NCBI GenBank assembly: GCA_947650365.1
Contig: OX393550.1
Span: forward strand, 50,437,133 to 50,501,132
Source: Chamaelirium japonicum
Lineage: Eukaryota; Streptophyta; Magnoliopsida; Liliales; Melanthiaceae
Direction: 5' to 3'
DNA length: 64,000 nt
Positions 28,101 to 40,100 of the stretch are shown piece after piece. The notes under the pieces were generated by a model. It ran no database searches and was not told the origin of the DNA. It saw only the letters and a program-made list of their open reading frames with translations. The position numbers and the translations under genes are program-made. Each line of letters starts with the position of its first letter. Positions within the stretch are counted from its first letter, which is position 1.

Positions 28101-31100
28101 GGTGGGACACGATTCTTCTCACTTAATACGAATACAATTCTAGAGCTCTCATATCTAACCTGCCAACTGCTAATTAGTTAACGAGTTCATGGCCACACAG
28201 CAATACAGATAAGTTAATGCTACTCTGAGCAGTTTTAACATCGGTTTCCTATATAAACTACAATATTTTCTTAAGATGAAAAAGCACATACAAAATACTT
28301 GTCCATGAAAATATAGATAGCAGACAAATGCTTCAAGAACACTTACTCCACAAAGTGGCACAGAAGCGGTACCAGCATGAGGGCCTCCCAATGATATGAA
28401 ATTTTTGACCTGTCAACTTTTTTCATTAAAAACTTTCCATAGCAAAATGCTTGCAAAAAAACATTGATAGCTACCATAAAATGGATCTTTGTAGCAAACA
28501 CACATTTGCAGAGGGAAATACTCATCTAAAAATTAATGAACAGATGGGATAAGGAAGGATGGAAAGAGAAAACTGGCAATATTGTCACGAGCTTGGATGA
28601 AAAAGGTTGAGGGCTGACAGTTAAGATGAAAGCCATTCATAAAGAACAAGTCAAACTAAATGAATCCTAATTTGATATTCATCACTGGCCAAGAGGGATT
28701 CATAATCCGTCTCCAAATAGATGGGAAAATTAAGTCCAAATTCATAGTGGTAGATTTCTATTATCTGATAATTTATGTAACTTGTTGTCGCTTAACGAAA
28801 ATCGAGAACCTATGGAACTTGACATTGCACATCAAGTAGTATAGGGAGCAGTACATGCATGGGTATCAATCATACCCATTATAGCCCCCTAGCACCCCCC
28901 TCCCCCCCCCCCCCAAAAAAAAAAAAACACAACCACCACCACCAACAACAACAAAACAAGGAAAAAAACCCACCCAAAAATATCCATCTTGCTTTGTTTA
29001 TGAGGTAGATAGAATTAGGTTTGTATTAGGCTAGATCAAGTCCAAATTTATCTTTAATTGAAGTTCAATTTGTTTACTTTTATTTTGAGTCCAAGAATCC
29101 AAGGTCTGTAAATTCCTGCAGGGCATGCACTGATGCTGCCTAAACTGATAGATGATGCTGTTAGACTTTTTTCCTTTAGGTGGGCCTACAGAGGGTGGAG
29201 GAGTCTGAAAACCATAAAACTCGAAGAGCTCTGGAAAACAGGAAGTGAGATTCTGGTCTAGATTTTTGGATCTGAAATATTTCACAGGATTGGCTATTTA
29301 TAGATATTTGGTTTAGGGGGAATATTCTAGGAATTTTCCCTAACATGTCAGATGTTTTGGAAAATACCTGGGAGGGGATGCACCAGCTCCCATTGTTGCT
29401 TTCGTGGGCCCCAGGTAGGGCTGCGGGTCCTACAGTCGTCTCCGTGGGCCCCAGACAGGGCTGCGAGTCCCACAGTCGTTTCCATGGGTCCCCGACAGGG
29501 CTGCAGGTCCCACTGTAGGGCGTTCGCCAAATTTTGCACCCACAATTACCCCCTTCCAGTTAGGTAGGTGCTAATCTAGCTAGCTGGGACTTTCTGGTAC
29601 AAAAAATTGGTCACTCGTCTGCCAATTTCTTGTCCGGGATCGGCCATCGCGCCAGCCAACTCTCTGTCAGGGGTCGGCCGGGTGTGCGTCTGCCGACCCG
29701 TTGCGCGGGGCCGACCGTTGGGGGAGGATTTAGGTCATCGTACGTGACCTCCAACAGTCGAGTGAAGGTTTTACCCTTCGGGATGTGGTGCGCTTCGAAG
29801 CGCTAAGGTGTGACTTGCTGGGTTGTCACACAAACACTGTAGAGTAGAAAGGTAGAGAAAGAGATGACACAGGATGTGATAACGGAGTTCGGCTGAAGCT
29901 TACGTCTCCGTGCGGTAAGACGCAACCTTTGAATCCACTATCTTTGAGTTAAAAATAGAGCTACTGTCGACAGGCCGAGAAATGCTTCTTCTAAATAGAC
30001 AGAGGGTGGAGGAGTCTGAAAACCAGAAAACTTGAAGAGCTCTGGAAAAAAGAAAGTGGGATTCTGGTCTGGATTTTTGGACCTGAAATATTTCACAGGG
30101 TTGGCTATCTATAGATATTTGGTTTAAGGGGAATATTCTAGGAATATTCCCCAACATGTCAGGGGTTTTGGAAAATACCCGGGAGGGGATTCACCAGGTC
30201 CCACTGTTGCCTTCATGGGCCCCCGGCAGGGTTGCGGGTCCCACTGTAGAGCGTTAGCCAAATTTTGCACCCATAATTACCCCCTCCTAGCTAGGTAGGT
30301 GCTAACCTAGCTGGCTGGGACTTCTGGTACAAATAATTGGTCGCTCGTCTGCCGACTTCTTATCCGGGATTGGCTGTCGCGCTAGCCAACTCCCTATTAG
30401 GGGCCGGTCGGATGTGCGTCTGCCAACCCGTTGCGCGGGGCCGACCGTTGGGGGAGGATTTTGGCCGTCGTACGTGATCCTCCTCTAATAGTCGAGTAAA
30501 GGTTTTACCCTTCGGGATGTGGCGCGCTTCGAAGCGCTGAGGTGTGACTTGCTGGGCTGTCACACAAGCACTGTAGAGTAGAAAGGTAGAGAAAGAGATG
30601 ACACAGGATGTGATAACGGAGTTCGGCCGAAGCCTACGTCTCCGTGCGGTAAGACGCAACCTTTGAATCCACTATCTCTGAGTTAAAAGTAAAGCTACTC
30701 TCGACAGGCCGAGGCGTGCTTTTTCTAAATAGACAGAGGGTGGAGGAGTCTGAAAACCAGAAAACTCGAAGAGCTCTGGAAAACAAGAAGTGGGATTTTG
30801 GTCTGGATTTTTTGATCTGAAATATTTCACAGGGTTGGCTATTTATAGATATTTGGTTTAGGGGGAATATTCTAGGAATATTCCCTAACATGTCAGGGGT
30901 TTTGAAAAATATCCGGGAGGGGATTCACCAGATCCCACTGTTGCCTTCGTGGGCCCCAGGCAGGGCTGCGGTCCCACAGTCATCTCCGTGGGCCCAAGGC
31001 AGGGCTGCAGGTCCTACAGTCGTTTCCATTGGTCCCCGGCAAGGCTGCGGGTCCCACTGTAGGGCATTAGCCAAATTTTGCACCCATAATTATCCCCTCC

Positions 31101-34100
31101 AAGCTAGGTAGGTGCTAACCTAGCTAGCTGAGACTTTCTGGTATAAAAAATTGGTCGCTCGTCTGCCGACTTCTTGTCCGGGATCGACCGTCGTGCCAAC
31201 CAACTCCCTGTCAGGGGCCGGCCGAGTATGCGTTTGTCGACCTATTGCGCGGGACCGACCGTTGGGGGGGATTTCGGTCGTCGTACGTGACCCTCCTCCA
31301 ACAGTCGAGTAAAGGTTTTACCCTTCGGGATGTGGCGTGCTTCGAAGCGCTGAGGTGTGACTTGCTGGACTGTCACATGAGCACTATAGAGTAGAAGGTA
31401 GAGAAAGAGATGACACATGATGTGATAACGGAGTTCGGCCGAAGCCTATGCCTTCGTGCGGTAATACAAAACCTTTGAATCCACTATCTTTGAGTTAAAA
31501 GTAGAGCTACTCTCAACAGGCGGAAGAGTGCTTCTTCTAAATAGACAGAGGGTGGAGAAGGAGTCTGAAAACCAGAAAACTCGAAGAGCTCTGGAAAACA
31601 GGAAATGAGATTCTGGTCTGGATTTTCGGATCTGAAATATTTCACAGGGTTGGCTATTTATAGATATTTGGTTTAGGAGGAATATTCTAGGAATATTCCC
31701 TAACATGTCAGGGGTTTTGGAAAATATCCGGGAGGGGATTCACCAGGTCCCACTGTTGCCTTTGTGGGCCCCAGGTAGGGCTGCGGGTCCCACAGTCATC
31801 TCCGTGGGCCCTAGGCAGGGCTGCGGGTCCCACAGTCGTTTCCATGGATCCCCGGCAGGACTGCAGGTCCCATTGTAGGGCGTTAGCCAAATTTTGCACC
31901 TACAATTACCCCCTCCAAGGTAGGTAGGTGCTAACCTAGCTGGTTGGGACTTTCTGGTACAAAAAATTGGTCGCTCGTCTACCGACTTCTTGTTCGGGAT
32001 CGACCGTCGTGCCAACCAACTCCCTGTCAAGGGCCGGCCGGGTGTGCGTCTGCTGACCCGTTGCATGGAACCGACCGTTGGGGGAGGATTTCGGCCGTCG
32101 TATGTGACCCTCCTCCAACAGTCGAGTGAAGGTTTTATCCTTTGGGATATGGCGTGCATCGAAGCGCTGAGGTGTGACTTGCTGGGCTGTCATACAAGCA
32201 CTGTAGAGTAGAAAGATAGAGAAAGAGATGACACAGATGTGATAACGGATTTCGCCCGAAACCTACGTCTCCGTGTGGTAAGACGCAACCTTTGAATCCA
32301 CTATCTCTGAGTTAAAAGTAGAGCTACTCTCGACAGGCGGAGGAGTGCTTCTTCTAAATAGACAGAGGGTGGAGGAGTCTGAAAACCAGAAAACTCGAAG
32401 AGCTCTGGAAAACAGGAAATGGGATTCTGGTCTGGATTTTCGATCCCTGATTATTTTACAGGGTTGGTTATTTATAGAGATTTGGTTTATGGGGAATATT
32501 CTAGGAATATTCTCCAACATATCAGAGATTTTGGTAAATGCCCGGGAGGGGATTCACCAGGTTCCACTGTCGCCTTCGTGGGTCCTAGGAAGGGTTGCGG
32601 TCCCACTGTCATCTCTGTGGACCCCAAGCAGGACTGCGAGTCCCACTGTCGCCTTCGTAGGCCCCAGGCAGGGTTGCGGGTCCCACTGTCGTCTTCGTGG
32701 GCCCCAAGTAGGGCTGCGGGTTCCACAGTCATATTTGTGGGTCCCAAGCAGGGCTGCGGGTCCCACAGTCATATTTGTGGACCCCAGGCAGGGCTGCGGG
32801 TCTCACTGTCATCTCAGTGGGCCCCAAGCAAGGCTATGGGTTCCACAGTTGTATTTGTGGGCCCCAAACAGGGTTGCGGGTCCCACTGTGGGGTGCTAGC
32901 CAGATTTTGCATCTACACTCGCCTCGCTACCCCTAGTGCCAACATCACCTACTTGACCATTTTAGCCACGACACTGGGCCCCTTGACTATTTTGACTTTG
33001 TTTTTGTCTATAGCTACTCGCCACAGTTCACTGCTTTTCTTACCGTTGTTTATGCAGATCAGGAGCCCCGGTCCTATCGTGGGGTTGTTCAGCTTCTTCA
33101 GTGCGACAAGCCATGACAGAAGAGTTCCAAGCCTTTCAAGAGACTCAGACTTGGGATGTTGTCCCCTTTTCCGCTAGAGTTGAGCCTGCTAGCTGCAAAT
33201 GGATCTACAAGGTCAAGCATTGAACTGATGGATCCGTTGAGTGGCACAAGGCTCGGGTGATGGCTCGTGGCTTCACCCAGGAGTATGGGGTTGACTACGA
33301 GGGGACCTTTGCTCTGGTGGCTCAGATGACCACTATTCGAGCCCTTCTGGCGGTTGCATCAATTCGTCGCTGGCCCCAATTCCGATGGATGTGAAGAATG
33401 CCTTTCTTCACAGTGACTTGTTGGAGACTGTTTACATAGAGCCTCATTTGGGTCTTCATGTTCCTCTTCAGTACGTGTGTCGTCTTCGCCGTGCCATCAA
33501 TGGGCTCAAGCAGGCTCCCCGCGTCTAGTTTGAGCGGTTCCGTTGTGCTGTAAGAGAACTTGGCTACTCTGAAGCAGTCATAACCGCTGTCTGTTTGTGA
33601 GGTCGTCCTCACAGAGCCGGGCGATCCTATTGTTCTACGCAGTGTTACCAAAATCACTGACTTTTTGAAAAAGTCATGTTTTAGTCGCGACTTATTCCCC
33701 AAACATTTGCTACAGGAATAAGTCGCGATTTTTTTTTAAAATCGAGTTTTTTTTGAAAAAATCATGAATGACGCGTCTTTTTCCCGATTTTTTTAAATTT
33801 TTTTTGTTAGAATACATATATCTAATTGCTACCTAATTTTTTGATTTTTTCCCAATTTTTTTCCCGATTTTTCTGATTTTTTCCCTTTTTTTTTTCACTT
33901 CTTGACTTTTTCCGACTTCCGACTTGGTAACATTGGTTATACGTGGATGACATGATCATCACAGGCTATGCAGTCAAAGTCGGTAGTCGGCCCTAGTCGG
34001 CCAAGGGCCGACTAGGACTAGTCGGGACTAATTCGGGACTAGTCGGCCAAAACTTATTCTAACCCCTCCCCCCCTCCCTAAACATATATGATATATGAAC

Positions 34101-37100
34101 TAGCATAAATGTCAATAAGTATATGATATTAGTCAGTTAATAACAATACATACCTTCACACTTCACAGCATGGGTATAAATACATAAGTAATAGTCTAAC
34201 ATAACACAGTTCCGATGAAGTACTTAGGGCTTCCGATCAGCAACAAACCAATTTCTAGAGCTCAATGGTCTAGAGTGGTCGAAAAAGTGGACTTACGCCT
34301 CTCGAACTGGAAGAGCAGGCATCTGTCCCTTGGAGGTCGTCTTTGTCTGGTTAATGCTGTTCTATCCTCCATTCCTTCATATTTCTTGGCGTTCTATTTT
34401 GTTCCTTCTTGGGTGATTAGGAAGATCGACAGTATCAGAAGCCATTTTCTATGGAGAGGAGCTGATGGCAACTCGGGGTCTTACCACCTTGTCAAGTGGG
34501 GTGTCGCCTGTAAATCCAAATCTCAAGGAGGTTTGGGGGTTCTTAACTTGCGAGACTTCAACCGAGCGCTGTTGGGCAAATGGTGGTGGCGTTTGCAGAA
34601 CGATCAAGACGATCACTGGTCCAACATCATCAGAGATCGCTATTTTAGGCGGTTTTCCCCTCTCCAAGCGAGAAGCCGTCGTTCGGGAAAGATCTCTTCG
34701 TTCTGGAAAGGTATCTGCCGAGTTGGAACGGCCTTCCGTTGCGGCACTAAGCTGGTTCTAGGGGATGGGAGGAACATCAGATTCTGGCTAGATCAATGGG
34801 TCGGGGATATCTCGCTCGCCTCTCTCTTCGCGGATCTTTTTGATATAGCTTGGGATCAGAATGCGTCAGTCCGTTCGCAGGTTTCCACTTCGCAAAGAGA
34901 AGTCTCTTGGTCGATGAAATTCAGACGAAACCTTGAACCCGCGCAGCAGGAACAGCTAGCAGAACTCTACCGCATCCTGTCCTCCTTCGCTCTGACCCCA
35001 GCGAGAGATTCCTCGATATGGAAGTGGGAAGCTTCAGGGGCCTTCTCGGTCAAATCTTTCTACCGATTCTTCAATGCAGGCGGGTTAATCTGTCCTATTG
35101 CCTCGCACCTTTGGAAATCTCCAACTCCTCTCAAGACTCGGATTTTTATGTGGCTGGCTATTAAGGAGAGGATTCTCACCAGAGTTAATCTCCGCCTTCG
35201 GAATAATCCTAACGTCCCAGACTCTTCCTGCCCGCTCTGCCTAGCTCATAGGGAGGATGTTGACCATCTGTTTCTCCGTTGCGCCTATTCCCGTAAGCTG
35301 TGGAGGATGCTTAAGCACAGATTTCACATTAAGGGCCATCCGGGATCTTTGCGCTCTTTTTGGACTGTTTGGCGAGCTAAGAGAATCAACAGCAAGCTCA
35401 GATCGACTTGGGATCTTCTAGTTATTGGCCTATGTTGGAGCATTTGGAGAGAGAGGAATGCTCGAGTCTTCTCCAGAGTTGAGCTTCAAATTCCGGAGGT
35501 CTGGGAGAAATTTAAGAGGATGATTGTTTCCTGGTCCACTTCCCTCTCCCCTAAGCAGTCAGGAGATATGATCCCTTTTCTATGTAATCTGTAACTTGCT
35601 ATTTCCTATTTTAATAATATAGCTTGGGGTACGGCTTAACCCCATCCTCTCCTCCTCGGAGAGGAATTTCTCAAAAAAAAAACATAACACAGTTGTATTG
35701 GCTTCATGCGCATGTCAAAAGACTCAGAACTAAGAATTCATCACAATATTTGTTTGATGATGTTTAATCAGTGAACAACCCCAATTTTGATTATAGGGTT
35801 ATATGGATATCAACAAATAAACTAATTATTTGTCTATGTTTTTATCTGAGATTCTCAGGTGCTCAACAGATGATTACATGGAAGAGCCATAGTTGTGAGT
35901 CTTGCGACTCAAGACTTTGAGCCAATGTAAAAAAATCCAAACAAAATTGCTTGCAAAGATTCCTTTCAAAAAAAAAAATTGCTTGCAAAATGCTGCCTGG
36001 GGACTAGTCGGCAGTCGTTAGTCGGGGACTAGTCGGGCTAGTCGGGTCTAGTCGGGGACTAGTCGGGATTCCGCCCAGCAATGACGGAATCGAAATTAAT
36101 CGGTCGGCAGAATGCCGCCCAGGGACTAGTCGGGGACTAGTCGCCGACTAGTCCCGACTTTGATAGCATAGATCACAGGTGATAACTCTGTTGCGATTGC
36201 TTTCCTTCAGCAGCATCTGAGGAGTTAGTTTTAGATGAAGGACTTGGGTATTCTTCGCTACTTTCTTGGTTTTGAGGTAGCATACAGTACGGATGACATT
36301 CTGCTTTCTTAGCAAAAGTATTTGTGACAAACCCTAGAGGAAGAGAGGAAGAGAAAGAGAGAAGGAGAGCTAGGGTTTGGGGAGAGAATGGAATGAATCT
36401 CTCATTAGGCCAATAGCCAATATAAGGTGAATACATGCGAGTCATATATACCCTAAGTGTATGTATATACACTAATACATCTTAACACCCCCCCTCAAAC
36501 TCAGGGTGGATCATGCACCAAGAGTTTGGCAATCAAAGACTGAAAACGAGGTGTAGGATGTGACTTCGTGAAGAAGTCTGCGATCTGCTCTGCTAAGGGA
36601 GTGAAAGGTAGAGAGATTGTCATGGCCTCATACTCCTGTCGGACGAAGTGACAGTCAATCTCGATGTGCTTTGTCCTTTCATGAAAAACCGGGTTGCTAG
36701 CAATCTGAATAGCACTCCGGTTATCACAGTGAAGTGGAGTAGGCTCGGAGAAAGCAACACCGAGATCATTGAGGAGACGTCGAAGGTGAACTATCTCCTT
36801 AGTCGTGGAGGCCATAGCCCTGTACTCAGCCTCAGTACTAGAGAGAGACACCACTTTCTGCTTCTTGCTGCGCCAGGATATCAAAGAGTCGCCGAGAAAC
36901 AAACAGTAACCAGTGGTGGAGCGGCGTGTAGTCGGATCTCCAGCCCAGTCTGCATCTGAGTAGGCTCGAAGTCTGAGAGAGGAGGACGACAACAGAAACA
37001 AAGAGCGAGTAACCGTCCCTCTGAGGTACCGGAGAATCCGAAGAAGAGCACCGTAGTGAACTGAGTGTGGAGCTGCAACAAACTGACTGACAATGCTGAC

Positions 37101-40100
37101 AGCGTGTGCAATGTCAGGCCGAGTGATGCAGAGATAGACGAGCTGTCTCACAATCTGCCTGTACCGAGTGGGATCTGAAAGATGAACTCCATCTGTAGGA
37201 CTTAGCTTCGAGTGAAGCTCAAGAGGGGTGTCTACTGTGCGGTTATCTATGAGGGCAGCACGACTAAGGATGTCTGAAAGGTACTTCTGCTGAGAGAGCA
37301 GAATGCCATCTGCACTGTATGCTACCTCAAGACCAAGAAAGTAGCGAAGCGTGCCCAAATCCTTCATCTGAAATTGGTTCCTCAAGTGCTGCTGAAGACT
37401 AGCAATCGCAGCAGAGTCATCTCCAATGATGATTATGTCGTCCACGTATAACAGTAGAATCGCCCGGCCCTGCGGGGACGATCTGACAAACAGAGAGTGG
37501 TCCTGACTGCTCTCTGAATAACCAAGTTCCCTGATAGCACGGCGAAACCGCTCAAACCAGGCACGAGGAGCTTGCTTAAGCCCATAAATGGCCCGACGAA
37601 GATGACACACGTGCTGAGAAGGAACACGGAGACCAGGAGGAGGATCCATGTAGACAGTCTCAGACAGGTCACCGTGAAGAAAGGCATTTTTCACGTCCAT
37701 CTGAAGAGGGGCCCATCGATGAACAGCTGCAACCGCCAGAAGAGTGCGAACGGTGGTCATCTGAGCCACCGGAGCAAAGGTCTCCTCGTAGTCAACGCCA
37801 TACTCTTGAGTAAAGCCACGAGCCACCACCCGAGCCTTGTGACGCTCAATGGATCCATCAGGGCGGTGCTTGATCTTATAAATTCACTTGTAGCTGACAG
37901 GCGCAACGCCAGGGGGCAGAAAGGCCTGAAACTCCTCATCCATAGCTTGACGCCACTGAGGAAACTGAACTGCCTCAGAGTAAGATCGGGGCTCCTGATC
38001 TGCGTGCACAGCAGTAAGAAAGGCAGTAAACTGAGGCGAGTAACTGCAGACAGAGGCAAAACCAAAACGATCAGGAGGTCCAGTGTCGTGGCTAAAACGG
38101 TCAGGCGGGTGATGCTGGCGCTGAGGGTAGCGAGGCGGGCCTGGATCCACGACTGGCAATGACGGAGCAGGCACAGGAGGCGAAAAACTAGAAGTAACCT
38201 TAACAGCAGGAGAGCCGGCATCCGCTGAGAAGGAAGGACACGGAGACACAGGGGTAGGCCGGCAAGAGTAGACCTGAGGAAATGGAGAGACAACCCGGGG
38301 AGGAGAGAGAGGCATGGGCATAGAGGAGGAAGTCTCGGAGGAGTCCCCTGGAGACGCTGGGGAAACAACTGGCAAAGGAGCCAGTGGTGCCGAGGGAGCT
38401 GGTGGTGGGGAAGGAGCCGACGGAGCCGGGGGAACTAGAGAGGCCGACGAGGGAGGCATATGTGTCGATGACGGAGGAGAAGAAACCTCGAGAAAGGTGA
38501 GATCCTGAGCTTCAGGAGAGTAGTAGGGCGTATCCTCGACAAAGGAGACGTGTCGAGAGATACGCAAGCGACGAGCAACAGGGTCATAGCAGCGGTATCC
38601 CTTGTGCTCAGTGCTGATCCCAAGAAGGATGCACTTAGCTGCCTGAGCAGATAGCTTTGTGCGCTCATGGAGAGGAAGAAGAACAAAACAGGTGCACCCA
38701 AAAGTGCGAAGAGGGCTGTAGTCAGGAGTGGTAGAGAGGAGACGCTCATGAGGAGATAAGTCGTCCGGAAGAACTGACGAAGGAGTGATGTTAATGAGCT
38801 GGACTGAGGTGAGGAGAGCCTCAGCCCAGAAGCGCCGAGGAACAGAACCAGAAAGAAGGAGAGCACGAGTAGTCGCAAGAATATGGCGATGCTTGCGCTC
38901 AGTAACACCATTCTGCTCGGATGTGAGGACACGAGTGCTGGAAAATAGCCCCATGGGACTGAATAAGGCTGCGCATAGCGGTTGATAGATACTCAAGGGC
39001 ACAATCAGATCGAAAGATCTTGGTGCACCGACCAAACTGCGTGTGAATCATGGAGGTGAAGTCCTTATAGACTTGGAGGATATCCTATCGATGGCGAAGA
39101 AGGTAGACCCACGTGTAACGACTGTAATCATCCACAAACGAGACATAATATAAATACCCAGTCATAGAGGGGAGAGAGGGGCCCCAGATATCAGAGTGAA
39201 CAAGATCAAAAGGAGCAGAGCTCTGAGAAGTACTTGATGAAAAAGGAAGGGCAGCAGCTTTTGCAAGCTTGCAGCCAGTACAAGTAGATAAGGATGAAAA
39301 AGGACCACGACCTAGAGCTTCAGAATGGAGTAATCTTTTAAGTCGCGGTTCCGACACATGACCTAGTCTCCTATGCCACAGGTCGGCATTAGGAGAGACA
39401 ACTCCACAAAACCCAGATGATGACTGATCCAAAGAGTGAAGAAACTCCATCTGGTAGAGTCCGCCTGCCCTACGACCTGCTCCAATCGGTCGGCCAGTAC
39501 GCAGATTCTGCACAGAACAAGAGGAAGGGGTAAATGTCACCGAGCAGCCAGAGTCACACAAAGCACTAACAGAAATCAGGTGCATGTGAAGTGTGGGAGC
39601 GTGAAGCACAGAGGATAAGGAAAGATGGCAAGAAGGGGCGGAGGCTGAAGTAATGGATCCAGACTGTGAGATGGCTAAGCGAGAACCATCTGCAGTGTGG
39701 ATCGGTGGCAGGTGCGTCGCAGGCTGACAAGCAGTGAGCAGGGAGGCATCCGGAGTCATGTGGTGTGAGACGCCCGAATCCAGTATCCAAACAATGGGAC
39801 TACCAGGAGAGGCAGAGAAGGCTGAGGCGCTGGAAGATTCAGGAGTAGCGGCAGACTGCTGAGAGAGTCTAAGCTGAGCTAGTTCCTCACGAATAGACTG
39901 TAGCTCGCCAGCTGAGAAAGAAAAGGCAGCAGCAGCAGTAGGAACAGGGCGACCACGACCTTGAGCTCGTCCTCGACCTCGATCTCTGTAGGTATGACGC
40001 TTCTCTGGATGAAGTGAGAAGCAAGTGTCCACGAAGTGACCCGGTGTCTGACAATGAGTGCAAAACGGTCTACCATAGGAGGCAGTAGCCGAGACATGAG

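Larger units (their letters stand above)
33966..36171. mobile_element. hAT-like element with GGGACTAGTCGG words, split by a LINE
   Basis: Perfect 8-bp duplication ATCACAGG (33,958-33,965 and 36,172-36,179). Ends are CTATGCAGTCAAAGTCGG and, on the complement, CTATGCTATCAAAGTCGG. Ends are dense in GGGACTAGTCGG. Without the LINE the element is ~720 bp. It sits only 30 bp from the previous hAT-like insertion in copia C. Confidence 0.88.

Noticed and set aside
29184-32920. CRISPR-like or rDNA spacer repeat array
   Set aside because: Units are ~0.8 kb, contain a TATA box and LTR-like ends, and have no spacer or rRNA similarity.
32419-33177. 252-codon ORF through the array end and copia C
   Set aside because: It is open because the ~60-bp subrepeat period is compatible with the frame; the translation ([10 protein letters not shown] repeats) then runs into copia hinge sequence in the wrong frame.
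37572-38162. 196-codon plus-strand ORF inside copia F
   Set aside because: It is antisense to the RT/hinge coding region and has no motif of its own.
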